DNA of 64,000 nt, taken from Carallia brachiata. Lineage: Eukaryota; Streptophyta; Magnoliopsida; Malpighiales; Rhizophoraceae. The position numbers and the translations under genes were made by a program. The stretch lies in assembly GCA_021464245.1 (NCBI GenBank), contig JADCRB010000065.1:1310689-1374688 (forward strand), in the 5' to 3' direction. This document shows positions 1 to 12,942 of this stretch, piece by piece (position 1 is the first letter of the stretch; every line of letters begins with the position of its first letter). The notes under the pieces were generated by a model. That model was not told the DNA's origin. It ran no database searches and was given only the letters and a program-made list of their open reading frames with translations.

Positions 1-3000
1 TCCTAGATAGGCCTGTTCTTAAATTTTTCTCTAGCCGGTTTTGTTTTGTTGTTTGGAGAATTTCGCAACACGGCATAGCGTGTGAACGCTACCTTTTTTA
101 AATGCAAAGGGTAATTAGTGGCGCTTGGAAAGTCTTGTTTTTTTTTTTTTATCTTATGAGATATCTTGAATATAAACTAATTAGTTAAAGAAAGAGAGAC
201 GATTAGAAAGATAAAAATTTAAATTATTGACTTTTTATTTATTGATATATTGTCATTATCTTTTGAAGTATAAGTTCACGTGTTTTTTTAAACTTTTTTA
301 AATCTACAAAAATTGATTGACGAAATGAAAAAATTATAAAAAAAATCAAAACTTCGAACCCTGACCTTGGGTTCGGAAAGTTAAATGTTTACAGTTTTAA
401 TTACTGTACCATGTTTTTGTTAATTAACAGTGCAGTCCTGATTTAAGCAGACTGTGCCAGGTTTACGCGACGGATTAGTCAGTTAATGGAAAAGTAAAAA
501 ATCGTTAGAGAGTACGAAAGTGCGTAGTAATAGACAATTGTATAACAAAAGACATGAGTACATAGCCACGTATATACTGACTTCTTCCTTTCTTTTTTTC
601 TTTTTTTTTTTTGGTTTTTACTGGGAGACCGAGAGATGAGAGGATAGGCTCACTACAACTCTCAATACAAGGATAAGAAATCTTAGAGAAATTTTTTCAT
701 CAGTTATTATATTATACATATGAGACTTATATTGATTTATTTATTTTTTTTGACCGAAACTTATATTGATTTGTTTGTTATATATTTTTAATTTTTTAAT
801 AAATTGTGATAAAAACCACAAATTTGTATCCACAATGGATAGTGGAAAGTGTGATTGCATTCATAAATCAAATCTCATTTTAAAAGTACTTTTAAATTAA
901 AGCATCCCACAAATTAATTGTAGTTGAGTTCACATCAGGTGTTTAAAGCATTTGTAGACAAATAGGAATTATCAAGAATCATGATAGTGGGATATTGAGT
1001 CTGTATCTCAAAAACGTGATTGCATCCGTAAATCTCATTTTGAAAGGTGCTTTTAAATTAAATTATCCCGCGATACAGTTATTGATGGGCCATACAAATT
1101 AATTATGGTTGCGTTCACATTAGGTGTTTAAAGCTGGTAGATAAATGGAAATTATCTGTTGGCGTGGAGCAATTTTTTTTGGACTAAACACATAACAACG
1201 TTGAATTAAGATGGCTATTTAGAGTTGCAAAGACAACTTTGGTAGTTGATCGAATTTGGGCTATGAGACATGAGTTGGCATCCCCGAGGCTATTTTTCAG
1301 AGTCACGGACAATCACAAGAGCGCACCGCCAAATCCGATCATGGACGGAATGCCACTATCTGTTCGACTACTGGCCTGTAGGCCACAAATTTGCTTCAAG
1401 TGGCCGTGAGCTTTAGCCAGTGTTCTGCCCGTCAAGAAGGGAAATCGAAAGAGATAAACATATAGACACCTTTTTCTTCCTCTTTTTTTTTTAATTAGTG
1501 TTGATTAAGATTTGAATTCAATATCTTCAATTTTGAAAACGACTCTAATATAAAAAATTTTGATTTCTAATTTTGACAACGGTATAAAAAAGAAATTAAC
1601 AAAGCTACCAATTCAAAGATAATTGGACCCTGTCATCTTCAAGTCTATATGTTTATTTTGACTGTTTCAAAGTGTACATGCCGGCAATTCGTGGACTTTA
1701 ATGCAAGCGTGGAGAGAGAACTGTTCAGACTGCCTAAGACCGCAACCGGCTAAGTCATTATCGCCAATGGATCAGTTGTATTTGTACAATAAATTTCAAA
1801 GTTCATGCTTTCTTGACGATAAAAAAATTGTTGTTACAGCCGCCCTCTCCTTGCCTCGACGGCAATGCGTCCATGACATTAAGGTCATGGGTTCGAGGAA
1901 CGGTAGAAACAGCAACAACAAAAAATGTTATTACATTATTGCTCCTTTTCTTTTGTTTTCCTTTTTATAGAAATACACTACTGTTTTAAAAAGGTCAATT
2001 TTTTTTTGTTTTCAATTTCATATATATATATATATATAAAAAAATAATGATTATTATTTATTTTAACAAATATTTCTATCAACTGTCAAATTAATAAAAT
2101 TATACAACAACTACGAAATAACAGTTAAAAAAAACTAATAATTGTTCTAATCATTTTTTTCAGAGTAATAATCGGTTAAAGACATGTCATAATGTACTAT
2201 GTATAAGCGAAGGGCTAAGACAGAGAAGAGGGTAGGGGTAGATTAATAGATTTAAGCGTGAATTCTCACGAAATTTATCCTTTTAAAAATATATATATAT
2301 ATATATTATTATGTAGTAGCAACTAAGTGCAATATATATAAAGAATAATAAAATTATACACAATAATATAAAAAAAAAAATGTACTATATACATATATAT
2401 CTGATGGAGCCCATGCCTAATCAGTTCTCTCTCTTGTCTCTCTTTATCTCTGATCTCAGCATTTGAAGTTTGAACCGCCCATGCAACATTTTCTATGAGC
2501 TAAATAATCTAACTAGACACGTCAAAAAAAAAAAAAAATCTAACTAGACAGTTCATTATGACTATGTATGACTTCATAATCTACCTGCTCAAGTCAAGCA
2601 TTATGTTCCATTATCAATTCATCTTATTATTATTATTATTTTTTGGTTAATTCAATTCATCTTATTTTGTGGACAATTTGCCACTATCGTTACTTTTGAC
2701 ACAGGAGCCAGCCAGCCTCTGACGGTTGAAGCTATATTGTGAATGTTGCTTATTGGGCCTAGTTTTTATTAGCTTCTGCCACTGTGTTCTCGGCCTAGTC
2801 CCGGAGTCTGTCCTGGGCATGGCCCAGTACAGTTGGGCCACTTTGGGCTGAGCATGACTGCCGCCTTCTTCTTCTTCTTCATTTTTTTTTTCCTGTCCTT
2901 CATCCTCTTTTAATGAATGGAAGAAGAATAGTTTATGTAGCAAGTTGGGTTCCCGCTCAGCTGGGCACGACAGATAGTGTTTATAGATTTTTGTAAATAA

Positions 3001-5198
3001 ATTTCATCAAGTAAAATGGAAAAATAATGAAGGTGTTTTTTTTTTTCACCTTATAAGTCCGACAGTGAGGTTGCTGTTGAGTAACTAAATAATAATTAGG
3101 CTGTTACACTAAATTAGTGAAAAAACATACTTTTTAATTTTTAGTGAGGGTCATCGATCACTTCTATAATTATATGAGATTAGATATACGTTTAATTCTA
3201 TAGAACATTAGTTCGGCCTCTTTTATTTTACAATTGAAAAGATGAATTGAGGTTTTAATAGTCTACGCAACATCTCATCTCCGACCTTGTGGAGAATTTA
3301 TTGGTGCGAAAATCACATTGGTTCCTTTTGGCGTCGACAACTTCATCCTAAAAACGCATTTCTTAATTTTCCAACAATTAATTTGGGTTCAAGAACTTGA
3401 ATTGGTCATACGATTTTATTTTTTGAATAATTTTTTTGAACAGTGAATTTGCCATAAAGTTAGACTTGGTCTTTCAGCGCGTTTTCCTTTGTAAAATTAG
3501 AGTTGATGTCCCAGTGCAGAAGACGTTACCATTACGGGAGTTGGACCTAGACCGAACCCCACAAGAGTTGCTGGCATGTCGTGGCTTATTCAGGGTAGCC
3601 CGAGAATTCAAGGCAGAATCCCAATTTTAAGAAGGATTGAGAGATTTGATTAGTAAGTACATTCATAATATTTTAAATATATTTTAATATATTCTCAGTA
3701 TAATCCTTTGAATGTTCTAAAATATAATATATTAAGTATTTTTTTTCTTGACAGACTTTAACTATAAATATGTGTATAGGTCTAAAGATTAAATTATTTG
3801 AGTAAAATATCCTTTCATTGAAATATGACTCCATTTTTTTATATTTCTTTCTTGTAACTTTTTCTTTAAGAAATTTCTGAAGAGAAGATTCGAGACTTTA
3901 TATTTGTAAAACCTATCCCGAATTGTTCCTTATCCACGAATTCCAGACCACAAATTATTCCCAACTATTTGGGTGAACTTCACAGATTGAGAGAGCTTAC
4001 TGGGGTTTTTTTGGGTGAATTTCTTACCAATCAACTCCACCATCTGCGCAAATGTATATGTGCGAATTTCTTCAAATTCACTTCACAAAATTTTCACGTA
4101 AAAAGATAACAAAAGAGAGACAAAGAAAGCACTTTATGAAGAATAAGGCACAATGTGTTTAAAATCATAACACAAGTAGCACAACTTGTGAGACCTCAGC
4201 ACAATGTTGCCAGGTGGGTCTCGTCTCCATTGATCTGGATCTTGTCCTAGCCTTGTCCCTGCGAATTAGCGGATTTGTTAGGGCTTAATATATCCATGTC
4301 TTTCAATAATGTATCATAACTAAATGATAAGATGAATTAATTCTTTTATTTTTGAAATTGTTAAAGTGTTTGACGTATGTCATATTCATAATTCAAATAA
4401 CTCTTAGTTGATGAAATAATAAAATTCTCTATAAATATAACAAATTTATAAGGCATATAAATAGAATGTATATTTTTAATTGATATGTGACTTTTGTAAG
4501 ATAAGGTTTAATGTGACAATAAGAGAGTTTCTCCATAAATTATAATTCTGAATTTTTTCTTATATATATATATATATATATAATCATATCTCAGTCTCCC
4601 AAAATAAGATATTTCATATATTAAAGATGGCAAATATAGGTAAATTTTGTCATTTATTTTAGATTTTCATTGTTGTACCACAAAAAATTGTGAAAACTAA
4701 TGTCAATAATTTTCATATTATTTTTTAAATATTTTTTTTAATTACATGTAAATTTGCCTCCCACTGATTATTATTTTAGGCTTCGCCACTGGTAGACGCT
4801 GCTTCAATTTATCATATCAGCGTTGCGCATTCAATGACATGCATTGCATCAACTGGCGAATAACATTGGAAAAAATCATGATTATATATATATATTAAAT
4901 TTTTCAATTTTTTTGGCAGCATTTTGGCTACAAAATTGGTCAAAAGCCTTCACATAAGACATGTTTCCAAAATTTTGAATTGGATGGTTCCAAATTAACC
5001 AAGACGTTATCGTCTCACCGAGGACATGTTGGCCATTTCGCTGCAATTTCTTCAAACCCTGCAATCTGCTTGTGCAGTGGAAGGGTGGACCCGAGTGCTT
5101 TTCTTATCCATTTCCTTCTCCGACGTACCCGAGGAGAAGCACTAATAGCAATTCTTCAGCACCTTTTTTTTTTTTTTTTTTAATCCCTCGTTCAAGCA
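1..5198. other. AT-rich intergenic spacer
   Basis: No gene could be supported here. The stretch is AT-rich with many poly-T/poly-A tracts and TA microsatellites (about 2018-2040, 2290-2306, 4561-4583). Open frames at 1701-1970, 2662-2943 and 3436-3630 have no family resemblance, splice context or low-complexity-free length that would support coding. A somewhat GC-richer patch at about 1230-1460 and another at 4190-4275 are unidentified. The last about 200 bases should hold the promoter and 5' UTR of the gene starting at 5199, ending in a long poly-T run at 5164-5180. Confidence 0.6.
851..1156. repeat. diverged tandem duplication, two copies of about 125-140 bp
   Basis: The segment 851-973 is repeated at 1017-1156. 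Both copies start with GTGATTGCAT, then CATTTT.AAA, CTTTTAAATTAAA, a TTAATT.T.GTTG..TTCACAT block, AGGTGTTTAAAGC, and end in GAAATTATC-like sequence. The second copy has a small insertion (about GATACAGTTATTGATGGGCC) and scattered substitutions. It is non-coding and of unknown origin. Confidence 0.6.
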
Positions 5199-6907
5199 AT
5201 GGCCGAAGCTATCGTGGGATTTACCATTGCCAGACCACGTCTCCACCATTCTTTCCTGGCAACAAAATCAGACTTGAACCCATTTCCTGCATCCGTAAAT
5301 TCTCTCACTCCACAGTCACTGTTTTTTTTTTCATAAATTTATTGAATGTTTAATCCAAATTCTGCAATTGGGTAATCATCTGTTTCTACAGCTGAGGCAA
5401 TGTTCTGGCTCTAGACTTTTTAATGGGTGGCAGCAGCCGGTAAGTTGACATTAATTATCTATTTCTCTGTTTTATGTTTATTAAGATTTTCATTTTTATT
5501 ATTATGTGACACTAAGACTATTCTTAAAGTGAAAATTGAGGATTATAGCATTGAATTCCAATTTTTGATGAAAAACAATAGCTTGAAGGCAGCAAGAACA
5601 GAAGAGCCTCCTTAAGTAAAGTGCAAGCCTTCCCAGATTGGCATCTAATGGCAGTCTTGGTTCAGCATATGGAAGGCCAAAGAGACCTCATAACCCACAA
5701 ATCTGTAGTCCACCTAAGTGATCGAACCATCAAGGATGTTTGTAAGTTTTTGCTGATCAGTGCATCAATTACAATAGTTTTCTCTGTACTTAAATTAATT
5801 AGTGGATGGTCAGTGCCAATCTGGCCTTTCTTGATGTTGATTTATATGCTTTTGACGCTGAGTTTCACTAGTCATCAATTTGTGTGTTTGTACTTAATAG
5901 ATGTATTTTACATGATGTTCACTTGCTGGGGATGCTTGGTCTTTAGTGGAATGAAAGTAAGCACTTTAATTTCATGGAAATTGAAACTTTCTTTTTGTTC
6001 TTAGCTTCTCATTTATAATCTGATGAATTTGAAACAAATTGTTGTGTAGGATCCATATTATGATTCAGAGGCATATAGAAAAGATGGAGGAGATGGCACT
6101 GGACATTGGATGTATGAAAAGGTAGTGTTCACTTGATCCATTGTTTTTGTGAAGGTTGAAAATATAACTTTTAGTGCCTTGCTAAAACTTTACCTTTTTA
6201 TGAATTGATCTATCCACTTAATATTTTTCCTAATTTATTTTCTAAGCTTTGGTTCTAATTATATGATATACTTTAACTTTTGGTTTCATTCTGATTTGGT
6301 TCTATGAACTTTATTTTTTGCTAAGTTTATCCTGATCGTCTGAAAACTAAACTACAAAGTTGAGGATCAAATCAGAACGAACTCTAATCCAAATACCAAG
6401 TTATAAATTCAGGTTTTCCTAGTAATTGATCCAAAGTTATCATGTTTAAACTGTGACTTTATCTTAATTCAGCAAAGAAACTCCCGTATTTGCGCACAAG
6501 AAGAGTGGTTTTTAGTGTCTTTAAATCTGAGCTTTAATAGAAAGAAATTTTTCATTTTTTGAGAATTAAAATTGAACTTAATTAAGAAGTTGAAACCTTT
6601 TTAATCTCGTCTTTTTCTAGCAAAGTTCTTCATAGGGAATGGGTTATTAGTAAATATTAATTGGATTACGTTAAAATTTTATTTTGATTTTTATAAAAAA
6701 AAATTAATCAAAAAAAAAAAAAAAAAGCATTTGTTGCTCATTGTAATTTCATTTGGACTGCCTAAATAAATCTCATTAATTATGCATGGGCAGCAAGAGG
6801 ACATTGAAGAATCTGCGAGAGCAGAGTTGTGGCGAGAGGAATTAATTGAAGAGATCGAGCAAAAGGTTGGAAGTCTCAGAGAATTAGAAGAAGCAGAGCG
6901 CAAATAG
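5199..6907 (+). CDS. PNSB5: chloroplast NDH complex subunit, PnsB5/NDH18-like
   Basis: Six exons join in frame: 5199-5294, 5392-5439, 5582-5741, 5901-5956, 6050-6121 and 6794-6907, giving about 181 aa. All introns are GT-AG and the phases agree (0, 0, 1, 0, 0). The N terminus (residues 1-50) is Ser/Arg/Leu-rich and transit-peptide-like. One membrane segment, FYMMFTCWGCLVFSG, lies at about 104-118. The C-terminal part is conserved and acidic: DPYYDSEAYRKDGGDGTGHW, then an EDIEE/ARAELWREELIEEIEQKV coiled segment. This resembles what I recall of PnsB5 (NDH18), a subunit of subcomplex B of the thylakoid NDH complex in cyclic electron flow. The Arabidopsis protein is somewhat longer (about 210 aa). 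The exon structure is well supported. The family name rests on memory. The start is the first ATG giving a transit-like leader in frame with exon 2. Confidence 0.72.
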
Positions 6908-8088
6908 TTGCTTATATCCATGTGAATTTCATGCTAAACTTTGTATAGTATATAACAACATTTGAACACTTTTGTAATATGTTTTGTTATGTATACGCGA
7001 CTACTTCGTTATGTGATTTTGTTAACCTTCGTATGATGTGCATGAGAATTAACAAAATTTGCAAATAGACTTAATAAAATGTGCATAAAGACTAATAAAA
7101 ATTGGAAAACTAGGAAATACTTTCCTTGTCACACTTTTTCTTAAGCTTTTTATATATTGTATTCAGATTATTTGCACATTAATATTTATGTACATGGTAT
7201 CATTTTTGTCAAAAAAAAAATTGAAATTTAAAAAATTATATTATTTTATTATGAATGACCGCATCAGACATACGTTGCGCGGGGGCCGTGTCGGTTTTCG
7301 TAGTCCCAGGAAAGGGACTCATCTTGAAATATGTCCAACTAGAAAAGGATTTTAAGTCTTCATTTGCTTATACATTTTTGTGAAGCTTTTGTTCGTTTTT
7401 TTTTTTTTTTGGCAACTCTTCTGGACGGTTCAACTACCATTCTTTCCTGGCTTGCGGACGGAAAATTGATTTACATGACTTTTATAAGTATACCTGACCA
7501 TTGTTAAATTTCTTCCTTTTTTTTTTTTTAAATATTTTTCATTTGGCCTCATTATCTTACCATAGTTAAAATTTTAGTTGTTTCCACCTATGGTAAAAGT
7601 TTAAATGGTAATTCAACATGCATTCTACATAATCAATTTAAATTTGAATCTACACACTAATGCTCTCCTTAAAATGGTAGTATACTTGGGTGTGCATGTT
7701 TGTTGAGTTTAAAGGTTTAGTCTAAGTGCAGTATTAATCGTTAGACTCATTAATACTCGAGTAATAGATTTTTTTTTATAAAAAAATTAAATGAAAGACA
7801 CTTATGAATGATATTCAATCTTAGCCTATAGAAGCGATAATCAACATCATTGCAATGCAATGTTTTTTTTTTTATTTGGAAATTAAAAAAAAAGTTCTAG
7901 TTATTATCTTTTTTATGTTAGATCTCAGTATTTAAAAAATTATATTAAATCTTAATTAATTTGATTTGAGTCAAAATTAAAGGAAATAAAACTCTTCTAA
8001 CACTTATATTTTTATATACAAAATTTAAATCCGACACTTTTTTTTTTTTTTTTGTCCAATCAAACCCGACACTTTACTAAAACCAAGG

Positions 8089-8845
8089 TTGTCAGAACCG
8101 GACCGGTCATCGAACCGAAAACATTAGTGGGTCAAGGTTCAACCGGTTCAACCGGTCGAACCGGTATTTGAACCGGTATTTATTAATATATATATTTATA
8201 AAAATAATTTAATAAAATAATACTTATATATGATTATTAAATAAAAAAATCGGTTCAACCGGTCGAACTGGTATTAAAATCGGTATTTAATATTAAATAT
8301 ATTAAAAAATATTTATATATATTATACATCAAAATCTATATGTAAAATGTAATATTATAATGCATATGTATGTATTAGAATACTTACATTTATAAATTTA
8401 AAATATATGATTTAGAATTTATTATAGGATAGAATTAATAATTATTTTAACAAAAAAAAGAAAATAGTAAGTGTTAATTTATAAGAAATATAAAATAGTA
8501 TGTGTATTATATGAGACATTTGAGAAAATAATAGTAAAAAAAAAAAAAAAGATAACAACAAGTTAAAGTTGGTTTAGTGGTATGAGACTTATCTTTCATG
8601 TTGGAGGTCAAGGGTTCGAAAACTAAAATTATACAAAGTTGTGTGAAATTTTTTCTTAATTATTAAAATAACCAACCCGGTCAACCCGGGACCGTTCACA
8701 ACCGGTCCGACCGGTTGAACCGGTCCGTTGATGTTTTTGACCGGTCCGGTCCGCAGAGAATTTGGGTTATAACCCGGACCGGACCTCTGACCGGTCACTG
8801 GTCCGACCGGTTGAACCGGCCGGTCCAGTCCGGGTTTGATAACAA
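8089..8845. mobile_element. CCGG-rich inverted-repeat element (non-autonomous, unclassified)
   Basis: Both ends are packed with AACCGGTT/GACCGGT motifs. The left end (8089, TTGTCAGAACCGGACCGG) matches, with gaps, the reverse complement of the right end (TTGTTATCAAACCCGGACTGGACCGG, ending at 8845). The two arms flank an AT-rich core and a tRNA-like stretch at 8570-8619. No open reading frame is present, so the element is non-autonomous. I could not confirm a target-site duplication. The class (hAT, Mutator or a composite with a tRNA-derived SINE) is not settled. Confidence 0.55.
8570..8619 (+). promoter_or_regulatory. tRNA-like A box and B box (RNA polymerase III type)
   Basis: TGGTTTAGTGGT at 8570-8581 fits the A-box pattern and GGTTCGA at 8613-8619 fits the B-box core. 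They start 43 bases apart, which is tRNA spacing. A run of T residues that could stop Pol III follows at about 8648. The sequence between does not fold into a convincing tRNA, so a tRNA-derived SINE head or a decayed tRNA is more likely than a working tRNA gene. Confidence 0.5.
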
Positions 8846-11781
8846 TGACTAAAACTGATCATCTTTGGTGATAAACTGGACCCATGAAGCCCAAAAACTC
8901 CTAAGTCTGTGGGCTAGTTGTAGATGATCTAGCTGAGCCAGACTCTGGCAAAAAGTAAAAGTTCCAAGCCAATGGGCGCCAACAGGGATGATAAAAACTG
9001 TGGGCTATTTCTGCAAGCCGCACTCCATCCATTCAGACATTGAATCTTTCATCATTGATTGCAAAAGCAGAGCTGTACTTGAACTACTACTACAACAGTC
9101 CCGGATCCGAAACTAATCATGCCTTTTGTTCTATAGCATGATCCCCCTCCCATGGCTATTAGTAGACATTGTGCGATTTTGGATGGCCCTCTCAGCATGG
9201 GGCTGAAATGTGTGGAATCAAAAACGGAAAACACAAAATATGAGAGAAGATGATGTTTCCCTTTTCTTGTGCTCGTGAAGATGTTATGATTCGTTAAAAG
9301 AGTTCTTGTCTGTAATCAATTCTGGCATGGCACATGATACCCGCTGTGTTTCCATTTGTTTTTGTTTTTTTTTTTCCTTTTGAATAAAATGACCAACTAA
9401 AAGGAAAAAATTAGTTGAGAATAATAAAAATTTAAATTTTTATTTTAAAATCTAAAGTGAGAGCGGATGATCGAACTTGGATCCGAATGAATAGGAAGCA
9501 GATCGATCTCTTGAGATTGGTAAGAGAGAGATAGAATCTCTGATTTGCAAAATAGAGAAGAGGTAGAAAGTATCAAAGTTGGACTCACGCGTTTTTTTTT
9601 TTTTGATGTATAATACTTTAGTCAATCATTATACAAATAGATAAAAAAAAATATGAAATTTAAAGAGATTGAAATCATTACCTTAGGAATCATATCTTAT
9701 GGGAAGATGTCATATTAAGTATACTTGATCTAATATCTGACGTATTAATAAAAATGAGCTAAGTCTATATTTTAATAAAGAGATTTAAGGTCGTCTCGAG
9801 CTCGAGCTTATTAGACCTTTGTTTAGATCCTAAACTTAAACAGAAGAATATTAGGTTAATATTATTTTTATTAGTGCATGGTTTTAAATTCAACGAGCAA
9901 CGATAATATAATTAAACATTTAAAAGTAATTTAGTCATATAAAAAAATAGTTGATATTTGTTTTTTCAATAGCTATTTTTTTAATTCAAACTATCTATTA
10001 AGAATCAACAATCTTTGAAAAAATTTAACAAAACACTACATTAAATCTATATTTTATGAAAAATCAAGGCAATAGCGTTGCGTTAGTTCTAATTGGAAAT
10101 TTCAGTTTTATCAACAATAATGGAAATGGAAAAAAATGTATGGCGTGGAACGCAAAAAATAACTCGATCCAAGCAACAAACCTTGTCAGTTTAAAACAAT
10201 TTATGTCAAATAAATGAATCCAGAAACCAATGTTTAAAAAAAAATTAAAAATAATAAGTATAAGAAAACAGAGAGAGATTCTGATTAAGGGGCCTTGGAT
10301 AATAATACATAATTTAAAGAGCCTTATCCAAATTCATCGAAATAGGCAAAAACAGAGTCAGCTCCAATCCAACTAGTTTCAGCTATTTAGCACATAACAG
10401 CATGGGCAACTGCACCAAAAACATGTATTAAATTAAATAAACTAAAGAAAATGTCAAAAAATAGGAAAGAAAAATCGTAGAAACAGTGCAGATAAACATA
10501 AAGATACCGCCAACACATTATCCTCAAGGAAAAACTGGTCAACGAACGCATCTGCCATTGCTCAAAAATTTATTTAATTTTTTTTTTTTTACGGAATGCT
10601 CAAAAATTTAATTGTAAAGAGAGCATTTGTCATAAAGACAGAAAGTAGTTATAGCTTAATTAATACTTAGATTAATTTTGGGATTGAAAATTTTTAATTA
10701 AAAATTTCAATTAAATCAATTAAAAAAATTAAAATGGTACATTACATGAAACTTTAAATTGTATTAATAGTAATAGGATGATGCTAAATTCACTTTTTTT
10801 TTATGATGGTCCACCAAACATATTTTTATTAATAAATTTTTACAGGATAGGGGGAGTGTGTTTATACTAATGATGAAGATAAAAGTCACATGGTAATATA
10901 CATTTAATGGTCTTAATTATATATTGAATAGTTATCTTTACAATTATATAAGTATTTAATTTAGTGACTATAATATGATTTTAGAATCATAATATTGATA
11001 ATCAATTTAAATGCTTCTTAATTTTGTTTTTTTTAGTTAGTAAAATTTATTTATTATCTAATACATCATAATTTATTTTTTATTTTATCAAATAAATTTT
11101 ATTTGTTGTGTAACATAAAATAATAAATAAAATATATTTATTAAAAAATATGACTTAAATTAAAAAATTATTATTAATAATTTAAATGTTTACTAACAAG
11201 TGTAATTAATTAACTGTGTCAGTATCAGAGACCTTGTGGTTGGTGATTCAAGTACACGAGCAGGATTGGACTAAATTGGTAAATAACGTAAACTTAGTCA
11301 AACTCTTGTAAAACGTGTAATTAAATATATGAATGTGTGCAGTATTTTAGACAAACGTAATAAAAATTGTAAAACATACAAATATTGATTAAATAAATAT
11401 GAATCAAGAAGATAGATAAACATAATTTCTACTTGCATTAGTATACAACTCCTTTTTTAAGTAGTTTGGTCTTCAACGTTTGTTTCTGTCCTTTGTCTTC
11501 CTCTTCCTGTGAAACCTTGAAAGTGCAAACAAAGTCTCCCCTTCTCTTCAAACCAATATTGGTAAAAAAAAAACAGAACATAAATTTCGTTCATATTCTG
11601 GACTTTTTTTCTGAAATTTTGAAGTGGGTCTGTGTTAGTTTCGTGTTTCTGGGTCTTAAAAGTATCCGATTTTGTCATCGTTTTCAGTGAGTTCAACTAT
11701 TTGATTCTTGGTCCAGGCATATTGGAAAGATTAGAAGGCTTTTTGGTGGGTTACTTTGCTGAAAGCAAATATACATAAGCG

Positions 11782-12942
11782 ATGGCTTGTCTGTTGAGCA
11801 TTGGTCTCAATCTTTCTGGTTCCAATGAGACCGCTTTGACCTCCAGAAACAAAGGGATTTTTGGGTTTAGTCCATCTCTTGTTTCCACAAGAAAAGGATT
11901 TTTGGATTTGAGCATTGATTTCACTGGCAAACCTCTCCTTTTATCAGTTCAAAAGCGCATTAGACAGAGAAGTACCAAAGCTCTTGCCAATTTCTCTGTT
12001 AATGTATGTTAAAACTCTTCAATTTCTCTAACTTGAATTTTTTCCACTTAAAGTAACCATTTTTTTTTTCCCATATTAGTTGGGTTCAAAGCATCAAAAC
12101 TGATCTCTTCACTCTTATTTACAGGCACAAACATCGATCTGTGTGAGCAGAGCTCTGAGATGGTGGGAGAAGGCCCTTAAACCCAACATGGTGGAGATTC
12201 ATTCAGCTCAGGAACTTGTGTTTTCTTTGCTTAATGCCAATGATACTTTGGTTGTTGTTGACTTCTATTCGCCTGGTTGTGGTGGCTGCAAAGCTCTCCA
12301 TCCTAAGGTAGATAGAAGCCTATTATTGATATAACCAAAATTTATTTGTGGGAATTTTGGTCTTATTGAAGCTTTTATTTGGGCAGTTTTCTAACTATCC
12401 ACATACCTTGAAAATGTATATCAGATCTGTCAGCTGGCTGAATCCAACCAAAATGCAATTTTTCTGAAAGTGAACTATGAGGAGCTCAAAACCATGTGTC
12501 ATGCCCTCCACATTCGTGTCCTTCCATTCTTTAGGCTCTACCGAGGTGCAGAGGGTCGTTTGTGTAGCTTTAGTTGCACTAATGCAACCGTAAGTAATTG
12601 TTATCAGTTCTTACATTTCCTGCTAGAATTTTGGTTATTTTGTTTGGCTTTTTTCTTTGCTCTGATTCTGGGTTAATTGTTCATGTATCACAGATCAAAA
12701 AGTTCAAAGATGCATTGGCTAAATACGGCGCAAATCAGTTGAACATAGGCCCAGCAAAGGGCTTAGATGAATCTGAGATATTGAAACTGAAATCAATTGG
12801 TGAACTGCCTGCCGATTTTGCACTACCAGCTGCTAAAGAGAGGGAAGTGGAGAATTTGATTATTGGAAATCTTCATTTGCCTGCTACTTGGAGCAAAACC
12901 GGCTGTATGATGGATTTTAAAGAAGAAATTGCAATGCTATAG
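11782..12942 (+). CDS. ACHT-type (thioredoxin-like 1) plastid thioredoxin
   Basis: Four exons join in phase 0: 11782-12003, 12125-12307, 12425-12589 and 12694-12942, giving 272 aa. Residues 1-74 are Ser/Arg/Lys-rich and look like a chloroplast transit peptide. A WWEKALKPNM motif precedes the thioredoxin fold (VVVDFYSPGCGGCKALHPK). The redox site is CGGC at 126-129 rather than the classical CGPC. The cis-proline is P169 in VLPFFRLYRG, followed by the signature CSFSCTNATIKKF. Atypical Cys/His-rich thioredoxins pass oxidising equivalents between 2-Cys peroxiredoxin and plastid targets, including ADP-glucose pyrophosphorylase for the ACHT4 type. The CGGC site and the long C-terminal tail place this with the ACHT3/4/5 (TRL1) group rather than ACHT1/2. 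Which of the three it is cannot be told from sequence alone. The next exon begins at the same conserved ICQLAE position as in the family. Confidence 0.9.

Larger units (their letters stand above)
6908..11781. other. intergenic spacer with one structured repeat
   Basis: The first 200 bases are the 3' UTR and downstream region of the NDH subunit gene, with AATAAA-like motifs around 7070-7100. The rest is AT-rich. A small GC-rich patch at 7260-7320 and another at 8940-9230 are unidentified. The only structured item is the CCGG-rich element at 8089-8845, listed separately. About 11450-11780 is the promoter and 5' leader of the thioredoxin gene. Confidence 0.6.

Noticed and set aside
1701..1970. 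89-codon open frame with a tRNA B-box-like GGTTCGAGGAAC (about 1889)
   Set aside because: No family resemblance, no splice support, and no A box or fold for a tRNA.
2662..2943. 93-codon minus-strand frame
   Set aside because: Glu/Lys-rich part comes from a TTC microsatellite; no homology recognised.
9052..9234. 60-codon minus-strand frame in a GC-richer patch
   Set aside because: No recognisable family, no neighbouring exons and a run of Val codons from a TAG/TAC repeat.
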